Source: Euglena gracilis (Eukaryota > Euglenida > Euglenophyceae > Euglenales). From it: DNA of 64,000 nt. The notes under the pieces are model-generated. The model worked only from the letters and a program-made list of their open reading frames with translations, was not told the origin of the DNA and did not search any database. This document shows, one piece after another, positions 40,601 through 64,000 of this stretch. Positions within the stretch are counted from its first letter, which is position 1, and each line of letters opens with the position of its first letter. The stretch is from the NCBI GenBank assembly GCA_039621445.1, contig CP154954.1:22456954-22520953 (forward strand). The letters are read 5' to 3'. A program made the position numbers and the translations under genes.

Positions 40601-41967
40601 TCAGAGGCTGGTGGGGCAGTCAGGTGCTGGGGTTTGGTCGGTCCGAAAACCTTCCATTTTCCAAAAAAAATTTATGGGGGGTCAAGGCGGCGGAGGGAGA
40701 GACCCGTCAGGCAGGGAGGAGGGTCAGGAGGCGCTGGGGCGAAGGCGTCGGGCACAGGGTCAGCCACCGGCCCTGAGACGGGGGGGGGGGGGGAGGGGGG
40801 GGGCCAACCGGAAGGGGGGGGGGGGGTGGGTCGACCCCGCCCACCCACCACAGCAAGGAAATTTTGACCTAAAAATCGTCGCCCGGGAAATATGGGAAAG
40901 CCTTGGGTGGGGATTGTCGCCCCCCCCCCCTTCATCAGGACGTGGGTGGGGTGGTGGCTGACTCCCCCCCAACCATGGGGTTTCAGGGATTCTTGAAAGC
41001 CCTGGCCGAGGGGCCCTGGAGAGGGCAGTGGACGGTTTGGCTGATTGCCACTGGGTGGGGGGATGGGTGGGGGGAAACGAGACCCCAAGGGGGGGGCGAA
41101 GCAAGGCCGAAGCCGAAGCCGAAGCCTGCACGAAAACAACAATGCGTGGGGGGGGCAATACTGGGCTGTGGAGTTGTGGACGACACGGCTCGATCGAGCA
41201 CTGCTGGTTTCGGCGGGTCTGAGAAAGCAACAAACAGAGGTAAACACAGCCGAACTGGTGTCATTGATGGTTCTTTGGCCGGTGTGCTTTTTGGGCGAGC
41301 ACAATGCAGTCTGCAAGGTGGTGATGCACCGCAGAAGTCGAAAAAGCAATTTGCGATTGCCCCAAGGAATTACGGAATCCAACCCGATTTGGCAGAGGTT
41401 AGATTGAGGCTGAAATGGTGGAAGATTTATGGATGATTTTTCACAACACAGTGGCCGCTTCCTTCCCACCACCAACGTCACACCAGCCCTAACCTGGTCC
41501 CTCACCCTGAACTGGATGCAAAGCCTTAATCCTATCCGAAACCTGAACTCCTGCCCTCAATGGCAACCTCTAACAATGTATGTCACAGCCTCCCCCCCCC
41601 CCGTCCTGCTCCACCCCTCCTGTCTTGTGCCATTTGTGTCCTTCCATCGAAATGCATACGCGACCCCAGCCGGACCAGGGGTGACCCTTCCCACACCCGG
41701 CCATACAATGGTGTCATCATTCAGCCTGTACCCACAACCAACCCTGGGGGGGGGGGGCTTGGAGTGCCTGGTCTTGGTTTTAGGGGCAGGTGGTGTTTGC
41801 GTGTGAACGTGGATGTGTGGACGTGTGGACCAGGGGGGTGGGAGCAGCGGACCCGGGGTCGGGGTGCACTCCGTCAGGGCCGCCTCCAGCAGGGCGTCCA
41901 CGTCGTCCGCGGGGGGCGGCAGGACGAGGGAGTCCAGGAGGGCGTCCGGGTCGAACTCCGCGGCCAT
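34559..41967 (-). CDS. Split-SET-domain protein lysine methyltransferase, MYND-less (11-exon gene model)
   Basis: Probable S-adenosylmethionine-dependent protein lysine methyltransferase of SMYD/ATXR-like class, roughly 400 residues. Exons: 41853-41967, 40136-40250, 39458-39588, about 39042-39178, 38719-38795, 38215-38352, 36887-37048, 36482-36547, 36296-36436, 35126-35182, 34559-34675. The acidic N-terminal region precedes the SET opening MGLGLRVGRDIDAGEVIF. A helical insert of about 100 residues then leads to LFPLASLLNHSCAPT (SET motif), CRATRRIPR, HMSYLDP (the conserved tyrosine) and FDCRCEAC (post-SET cysteines). No MYND C/H cluster is present in the insert. Junctions agree in phase, except that the join of exon 4 to its neighbours is uncertain. 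The substrate cannot be told; histone or ribosomal-protein lysine is possible by family analogy. Confidence 0.82.
35126..35182 (-). CDS. SET gene, exon 10 (catalytic tyrosine)
   Basis: A 19-codon exon reading GAALHMSYLDPQELHDQGS; SYLDP carries the conserved SET tyrosine. Acceptor CTCTTCCAG/GGG, donor GGCTCG/GTTTGAG, phase 0-0. Confidence 0.83.
36296..36436 (-). CDS. SET gene, exon 9
   Basis: Reads TVCRPNTGCTINLLDVPTPG then ESVQLVCRATRRIPR. VCRATRRI precedes the GEE-x-SY segment in the SET fold. Acceptor GTCCACAG/CTT, donor CCCCGG/GTGTGA, phase 0-0. Confidence 0.85.
36482..36547 (-). CDS. SET gene, exon 8 (LNHSC motif)
   Basis: Reads ANVRCLFPLASLLNHSCAPT then QA. LFP-x2-SLLNHSC-x-P is the core SET pseudoknot motif; the cysteine also ligates the post-SET zinc. 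Acceptor CGCCACAG/GCC, donor AGGCC/GTAGCC, phase 0-0. Confidence 0.9.
36887..37048 (-). CDS. SET gene, exon 7 (SET insert)
   Basis: Reads AESQALTAAFNALPFAQRGG then LLAAYGGFRGNGLEKRVQF. Acceptor CCAACACAG/GCG, donor GCCAAG/GTGTGC, phase 0-0. Confidence 0.82.
38215..38352 (-). CDS. SET gene, exon 6 (SET insert)
   Basis: Reads AAFAVVSSDASPAAFLPAYL then ALRAGPLHAALGPLLAGLP. Alanine/leucine-rich helical insert. Acceptor GCCCCAG/GCC, donor CTCCG/GTATGTG, phase 0-0. Confidence 0.8.
38455..38650. repeat. CA then AT-rich low complexity
   Basis: A short CA array followed by TATAATA-type sequence in an intron of the SET gene. Confidence 0.75.
38719..38795 (-). CDS. SET gene, exon 5 (SET domain N-terminal part)
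   Basis: Reads PDMGLGLRVGRDIDAGEVIF then HEK. GxGL-x-RDI-x-AGEVI is the first SET motif, which contacts S-adenosylmethionine. Donor GAGAAG/GTGTGT, phase 0. The acceptor may instead lie 12 bases further in (38783). Confidence 0.82.
39042..39178 (-). CDS. SET gene, exon 4 (borders approximate)
   Basis: Reads RWRAVYLETWGLALGKHF, then LPGLHRFSTLDEVLGRFLV. The frame has protein-like periodicity, but acceptor and donor are poor and phases do not close neatly with the flanking exons; the borders are a best guess. Confidence 0.5.
39458..39588 (-). CDS. SET gene, exon 3
   Basis: Reads PPEAQGAADYDPVLPTPEAE then VPVHTYTRTEPAGQAASI. Acceptor TCTGCTGCAG/G, donor TTCCAG/GTGTCAC; phase 2 in, 1 out. No known domain; probably a linker. 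Confidence 0.72.
40136..40250 (-). CDS. SET gene, exon 2
   Basis: Reads STAPEFHAEDFVPPLEDVL then RATAAAQGLAPP. Acceptor TTTTGTAG/CC has a strong pyrimidine tract; donor ACCCT/GTATGG; phase 1 in, 2 out, continuous with exon 3. Confidence 0.7.
41853..41967 (-). CDS. SET gene, exon 1
   Basis: Begins MAAEFDPDALLDSLVLPPPA and then DDVDALLEAALTE, an acidic N-terminus. The ATG at 41967 has a GCGGG upstream context. The donor CCCGG/GTCCGC (phase 1) is weak but fits exon 2. Confidence 0.6.
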
Positions 41968-43629
41968 CCCGCCCCGCGGCACCCGGGCATGGGGGGGGGG
42001 CTGGGCTGTCCGGAGGCGCATGGAGGGGCTGGGGCAGGCTGGTTTGGTTCGACCAAGCCTGCGGGTGCTGACCTCGTGCTATGAGGTGCCTTGCCTATAG
42101 CGCCCCCCCCCCCCCGGTTGGTTTTGGGTTCTGGCTCCGGCCGATCCTTTTCCTTCTCGCAAATGGCCGCTTTTGGGCCACGGCGCCTTCGGCGCTGGAG
42201 GCTGTGTTATAGCACTGCCCACCCCAAAACCCGACGGAAATGCTTCCCCTCCGCTGCTGCCCATAGCACCATCCCCGGGGGGGGTGACCAGGGTTTTTTT
42301 TAAAGACCGGGGGGGAGGGGGAGGGAGGGCCCCCCCCACCCACCCACCCCCTGGGGGGCCCCGGGGGGGGGGTCCTGGGGACCCACAAAAAATGGCCAAA
42401 AATCGCGAAAAGTGCTAAAAATAGCACTTTTTTCGGCGCCGAAAAGTATATCCCACCCCCCTCCCGGGGGGGGGGGGCTCGGCCGACGCACCCACCCTTC
42501 CCCCCCTCCCCCCCCCCGGGGGTCCACGACTAAAAAAACCCCTGGGGGCGATCTTCTGTCAAAAGAAGCCTGGACTGGGTTCCCCAATACAGATTGAGGC
42601 GGAAAGCCAGCCTCCCACCCGACCCGGACGACCACAGCGGCAGGGTTTCAAAGAAAACGGCACGGATGGTCGTTCCTTCGATGGCACGGAACCAACAAAG
42701 CGGCCGTGCAATTGACTGGCGGCCCTCTGGGGCACCTTCAAGTGGCTGCCTTTGAGACCCTCACGTGGGTCAGCAGGAAAACAAAACAAACTTGAGCTGG
42801 GGCTCATCTTCTTTGGGGGGCGGGGAGTGAGGTGCTGCTCAAAGCCAATGGACAGCGTGGCACATCACAAAGCACCGTACGTCAACGTAGTGGTCCAGGG
42901 GAGTGGGCAAGACGAGAGAGGGAGCGAGAGGTCAGCTGCGAAGCAGAGGCAGGTTTCATCAGCTGCACATCAATGAATATGCAGCCTGCAGAGCGGTGGA
43001 AGATGAACAATGCAACAGGAAAAGATCGCAATAAGTCAGCAACCAGGGAGGGAGGAAGGGATGAATGTTTTCTGCATGGCTGGACTGGTTGGAATTGGAG
43101 CCAGCTGTGACACAAAAATCTGCACCTGGAACCAAAAAAAAAAAACTGGGCAATTGTCCCCCCAAATTATTCAAAATTCAAAGCAAATATTGTTGTGCCC
43201 AATACCCCCACCCCCACAATTAATAATACCCGGGGTAACTTATTTGGGCATCTGAAATTGGGGCCAGGGGGGAATTATTTGCGCCAATGACACGCTGCGT
43301 AAAAATTACAGAACTTCAAAGGGAAAAAACACCAGGTAATGTTCGAGAATGTGCCGTTGACACGGGGGGCAGAAAGGGGGAGGAACCTTCCCTCTTCCTC
43401 CAGCAACCAAACCTCTCTCCTGGAAAATAAGCGCGGAGAAGCTTTCGACTAAACGCCCAAGAAAGTAAATCACAATTGTCCGAAACGCAACTAGCTGCCA
43501 TTTTGGGGAAAAGCGGGTGCACCCTCATGGTCGTGGCGTTTCAGAGGGCTCTTGTGGATATACCGGAAACAAACAAAAGAGAATCCTAACATCTGGGGCC
43601 CTCTCTGCCCCCCGACAGGTGTGGCGTGC
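41968..43629. other. Intergenic region between UBL-UFD1 and SET genes
   Basis: Includes the second poly-G/C hairpin repeat (42.3-42.5 kb). Otherwise no coding signal; should contain the UBL-UFD1 3' end and the SET promoter. Confidence 0.55.
42299..42535. repeat. Second copy of the poly-G/C hairpin repeat
   Basis: Shares with 3083-3395 the AAGACCGGGG start, GGGACCCACAAAAAATGGCC, AAGTGCTAAAAATAG, the TTCGGCGCCGAAAAG palindrome and TATATCCCACCCCC. The two copies are 39 kb apart. Confidence 0.65.
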
Positions 43630-59849
<16,220 letters not shown>

Positions 59850-61863
59850 CGTGGGTTACAGCGCACTCTGGTGGCGAGCGGGGTATGGCGGGAGTATGCC
59901 CTGAATTTGCAAAACCCCAAGGCAAGAAGGAACCTGGACACAGGGAAGAGATGGCAAACAAAATCGCAGCATGGCAAGCCTGGGCAATACGGAAGGGAAC
60001 GCAGCTTCCAGACATATGTTCCAGCAAATCAGCAAATGGGGCTGGCAAGGTCCCTGGCATCCTGGTATCGTCTCCACCCCTCCCAATAGAAGTGGGGCTT
60101 TTACAAAGGCAGGATCGAAATAAATATAGGAAATTTCATTGTGCAACATTATCTGATATGCAACACCGTGCATATTTGTACAATCATTTACACGGTGCCG
60201 CCCACTCTTTTTCCAAAAAAAAACATTTGTGCTGTATGCTCATATTTGTGTGCATGTTCATCGATCCAGTCACCCATCGTCCATTGCACACAGAAAACAC
60301 TCACATGTAAAGCGCCCCAGATTGCAGTGTGCACCTCTTCTTGGATTTTGCTTGCCTGGTTTTTGTCGATTTCCTTCAAAATTTGGGTGTTTGTGTGGTT
60401 CGGGGGGGGGGTTGAAGTTGCATAATTTGCATTTTTGAACAATGAAAATTTTTGAGGAAATGTGGATTTCTTGTTTATTTGGCCTCCCAAGTTTTGCATT
60501 TTTTAAGGGGTTGCACAGGGAAATTTCTCTTCTACCAGAAACCACAGACAAATTGAAATTCTATACACTTGTGTTAATTATTTCAGTTGCTGCACAATGA
60601 AATACAAAATGTGTGCAAATTTGCACCATTTGTGTCATATTTCTCACAAATGTGTTATATTTGTTATATTTTTTAAAAAAAAATTTCATTAGAAAAACAA
60701 ATGTGCAATGTAGCTTCTTCCTCATGGTGGAAAAGAATGTACCCATCCACCACCCCTGGGGGGAAGAGGCTATTGTGGGAACAAAATCCAGGAGACAAAG
60801 GTTGTGGTCTCCTCCAAAGAGGTGTCTGATCTTATCGTGTCGGAAAAGAGTTTTAGGCCCAAAAAATCTCTTTTCCGACGCACCGAAAAAAAGATTAGAT
60901 ACTGCTTTGGAGCAGACCACAACTGACACCCCACCACAAATCCACGGCAAACCCCTAACCCAAACCAAATCCCAAAAAAATCTTAACAAAACCACTGCTG
61001 CTAACGCGGATAGACTTTGGTTCATATGGATGCGTGTTCCTCGAGCACAAGCAATCCCCTTTGGAACAAGAAAAATCCAACCCAAACCGTCGTCAAACTT
61101 TCTTGGAGTGCTTTTCAATGAGTTCAAAAATTGAAAAATCCTGCTTACCCCCCCAGGAAGCTGTCACCGGGCAGGTTGGCCAGTTGAAGGGACCCTGACA
61201 GTTTCCTGAGCAGGACCTTGACAGGTTCTCAGGCATGACAATTTCCTGGAGGGGGGTTTTGTTGACAAATGCACACATGGGGGGAAGAAAGCGTTAGCCC
61301 CAGGGGGGGGGGGTTGGTAGACAAATGCACACATCAGGGGGGGGAAGAAAGCGTTAGCCCAGCGTCAAAAAAAAGTACAAAAATGCGCAAAAAAAGGCAA
61401 AAAAATGTGAATAAATGCAAAAATGCAAAATGCAAAAATCTAAGTGAATAAATGCAAAAAAACACAAACAAAAATTACCTAAAAATACAAAAAAAAAATG
61501 GCACCAAATCCACCAAGAGTTTTACGGAAATATCAGGGAAAATCAGTCTCAAAAACTTGCAATTTTCAAAAAATGCAAAAAATGCAAAAATGGTGAAAAA
61601 ATGCGAAAATTGGGTAAACTACAAAAAACTTCACCAAAGAAAAAACTTCACAAAAAAAGCAAAAAATGTACTGAAAAAAAAGCGCAAAAATATGCATTTT
61701 TGGGGGGGAAAAGCAAAAAAAAATGAGAAATGCATTCCCCCTCTGCACATATCAGCATATCCCTGCCACACAGTTGTACCGTCTCGCCGGGTCCAAGAGC
61801 TGCGGCTTCCCAAACCTCCCCTTCCTTTGATGTTGCCTCCCTTCCGGGAGGCTGCTCGCCGAC
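59850..61863. other. Region upstream of the UBL-UFD1 gene
   Basis: AT-rich with many AAAAATGC-type repeats (61.3-61.7 kb) and a near-duplicate AATGCACACAT-GGGGGAAGAAAGCGTTAGCCC pair at 61268 and 61325. It should contain the promoter; no gene supported. Confidence 0.5.
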
Positions 61864-61987
61864 CACTTCCAAAAGTGGGACACGCGTTGCAGAGAAAAGG
61901 CTCGTCAGAATCAGTGGCGTGCACATAAGCAGGGCAACGCAGACAGGGGTCACAGATGGTAACGGTCACACGGGTCAGAGATATGCG
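61864..61987 (-). CDS. Tentative exon with cysteine cluster
   Basis: Acceptor GCTTTGTCAG/CGC, donor AAGTG/GTCGGC, phase 0-1. Reads TICDPCLRCPAYVHATDSDE then PFLCNACPTFGSG, giving C-x2-C-x2-C and C-x2-C, a possible small zinc site. It does not join the 62.3-kb exon in phase. Confidence 0.38.
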
Positions 61988-62287
61988 CTGACAAAGCACA
62001 GAGGCAAAATCGCCCCAGGAGAAGGAGGTGTGGTGTGGGTTGTGCGCCCGAGGTCAGGTAAGCAGGGGTGTCGCAGATTTTTTTTTTGCTGAAACATCTG
62101 AGGGTGAGCTGCAATTTCTCAAGGCAAAACACTGTTGTATTCTCAAAAACGCCATCCGGCGTTGGTAGGAAATACAAAGTAAGAACATTGTGTTGAGTGT
62201 TGTGGAGATCCTTTAGGGCTGTTATTATTTTCTTAAATAAGAAAGCAAGCACACTAAAAAGCAGTTGCCACTAATTCTGTCGCTCAC

Positions 62288-62528
62288 CAAAACCCGCGAA
62301 GCTCAGCTGCATGAGTGGAGAGGGCGTGTTCCGTGGACAAGGGAAGGGAGGTAGCGAACTGCGCAAGAAACCACTGTGGGGCGACAAACCGGATAGTGCC
62401 TGGGCACTATCCACAAACAGTGCAAGACATCGAGGAAAAGGAAGGGGAGCAAGGCCGTTTAGCACAAACCGGGCAAAAGTGGCGTCAATCCTTTGCCCTT
62501 CCAAAGTATTGATCTCATGGCACCCACT
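62288..62528 (-). CDS. Tentative exon of an unidentified gene
   Basis: Acceptor GGTTTTGCAG/AGT, donor GGTTTTG/GTGAGCG, phase 0-1. Reads INTLEGQRIDATFARFVLNG then PFPRCLALFVDSAQALSGL. Strong splice sites and an open frame of 80 codons; no family recognised. Confidence 0.4.
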
Positions 62529-62795
62529 CTGCAAAACCACTGGCCACAGAACCAGTCAGACCAATCCAACTGATAGACCCATCAGAACTGTTGGTTTGCC
62601 GGATCGCTCTTTCCGAGATTCAAAGAACTGATGGCAATAATCATTTTAAACAATTACCCCTGCCCCTGCTCTGATCCTTGGATGTGTGTTTGGAGTGAAA
62701 GTCAGCAAAGCATGGCAACGACAGTGACTGGATGCCCACAAGGCACAAACATGGCCTTCTTCGGAATGGGGCAGACTGTGACCTTTGTGTGCGGG

Positions 62796-62877
62796 TTATC
62801 CGGTGGGGCCGTGCTTCACCGTGTAGAGTCTATTGAGGGTGGTGGCGGGGTTGTCGTACTTGTATGTAAACGGTGGG
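62796..62877 (-). CDS. Tentative terminal exon of an unidentified gene
   Basis: Acceptor TTTCCTCGCAG/C then PPFTYKYDNPATTLNRLYTV and KHGPTG-stop. Good acceptor and protein-like composition, but no upstream exon was found and the family is unknown. Confidence 0.3.
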
Positions 62878-63155
62878 CTGCGAGGAAACCACACCCATTG
62901 CAATTTGTTTCTAAGAACCAGCACCCCCCCCAAAAGACGGCGGTTTGCACACATATGATTTCCATCATAATTAATTTCAATGCACCAACTTCAAATAGTT
63001 GGTTAGTGGTCAATTATTGGTGGGTGGTGTCTCATCTCAGAATCTGGGAGGGTGGCAACTGTTTCATTGGTTGTGAGATGCCACATCGATTCGGGTAGGT
63101 TGTTGGCCCCGGGAAGAGGTGTAAAAAATGAAAAAAAAATATGGATAATTGTATA

Positions 63156-63855
63156 CTGTCATAGGAAAAAATAACATCCGGAAAAAATAACATCTGGAAA
63201 AAATAACATCTGAATAAATAACATCCAGAGAGGCTTGTCAAAAGGCACTTAAAGGTTATCTAGTTCCAGCGCTTCAGTCACCCGGACTGCGCCATTGTTT
63301 AGGTGGAGGGAGTGCAAGGCATTGCAAAAAAACTGGAGCGCACACCAGACATTTACCTACACCCCCCCACGAGTCATTGCCAGTTTCCCCCCCCCAGGAC
63401 CCCCACAGGACAGGGTCTTGGGGGGGGGGACTGGCCATAAATGCCCCCCACACACCCCACACTTGACCAGTGTCGGCTTAAGGCAGGTGGGAGGGTCGGA
63501 CTCCCCCCCCCGGTCCAGGAGGGGGGGGGTCGGGCATATATTGCAATAACTGGGTGATCCCAACACAAACAAATAGCATCTGGTATGAGAGTATCCAGAG
63601 CATAACCCATGAAACGGTACAGTCTTTACTTCAAAAAGGCAAGGATTGAATGCAAGCTTGATGGACAGCTTCGTCCTTTGGTAATGATTGTCACAGTCGT
63701 TCGTGTTCTTCATCCCACATCCTATCCACTTTATACATCTTATCTATTTTCGACTTATTTCTGGAGCAAATGAAGAAAAAATAACATCTGACTAAATAAC
63801 ATCTAAAAGCGGCTTAGATGTTATTTTTTCCGGATGTTATTTTTTCCTATGACAG
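63156..63855. mobile_element. TA-flanked MITE-like element (700 bp)
   Basis: Both ends share a perfect inverted repeat of 40 bp starting CTGTCATAGGAAAAAATAAC and made of ATAACATC-type subrepeats. TA is present on both sides (63154-63155 and 63856-63857), as expected for Tc1/mariner insertions. The inside has C/G tracts and no transposase. Confidence 0.7.
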
Positions 63856-64000
63856 TACCCAGAAAAGCAAAAGCTGCTTTCACAAGGCATTTTAAACATT
63901 TCTGTCAACAACAAATAATGGGCCTGGTTTTTTTTGGTGCTTCTTCTTTATTTCTCCCACCCAGGGGGTATAAAAATAAAATTTTTAGAGGTTATCAGCA

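Overview
Organism and character. This is nuclear DNA from an intron-rich eukaryote, most likely a unicellular alga or other protist. Short GC-rich exons (about 30 to 240 bp) with canonical GT-AG borders lie in introns of roughly 0.3 to 5 kb. The introns are packed with microsatellites, homopolymeric C/G tracts, small inverted-repeat elements and dispersed repeats. The lineage cannot be fixed from the sequence. No rRNA, CRISPR, plasmid or prokaryotic operon structure is visible. All convincing genes are on the minus strand, so they read from high to low coordinates. The long open frames through the CTG, CA/TG and GA arrays are low-complexity artefacts. I built the gene models by hand from splice sites, reading-phase continuity and family motifs; there is no transcript support.

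Layout, in reading direction. (1) 63.9 to 61.8 kb: a 700-bp TA-flanked inverted-repeat element and three tentative exons. (2) 59.85 to 43.63 kb: a 19-exon gene for a ubiquitin-pathway protein. It combines an N-terminal ubiquitin-like domain of UBLCP1 type, a coiled coil, a UFD1 domain, a beta-rich domain with a GDPDLYVS motif and a cysteine/histidine zinc-finger tail of TRAF type. The UFD1 plus zinc-finger part matches the plant PRLI-interacting factor K type; the added ubiquitin-like domain is the unusual part. (3) 41.97 to 34.56 kb: an 11-exon split-SET protein lysine methyltransferase with the LNHSC motif, the catalytic-site tyrosine and a C-x-C-x2-C post-SET, but no MYND finger. (4) 29.53 to 1.32 kb: a very long gene for a protein with two membrane segments near the N-terminus. 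These are followed by a Pro/Ala/Glu-rich tail encoded by at least four classes of duplicated, phase 1-1 exons. The exon array is carried by tandem duplications of about 2 to 3.5 kb between about 12 and 25 kb, several of them decayed.

Mobile and repeat content. The best-defined transposon is a 1,416-bp element at 17595-19010, with 13-bp terminal inverted repeats and 8-bp target-site duplications (hAT-like). It sits in one copy of the tandem unit, and the neighbouring copy at 15.7 kb preserves the empty site. Other inverted-repeat elements lie at 8.0 kb, 33.96-34.31 kb, 46.28-47.18 kb and 63.16-63.86 kb. A 2.9-kb interrupted CTG/CAG array fills an intron of the repetitive gene. A short palindrome of the type GGCGC-TTCG-GCGCC recurs across the window.

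How the genes relate. A ubiquitin/Cdc48-type adaptor, a SET methyltransferase and a repetitive membrane protein lie head to tail, but nothing in the sequence shows that they work together; co-orientation may be chance.
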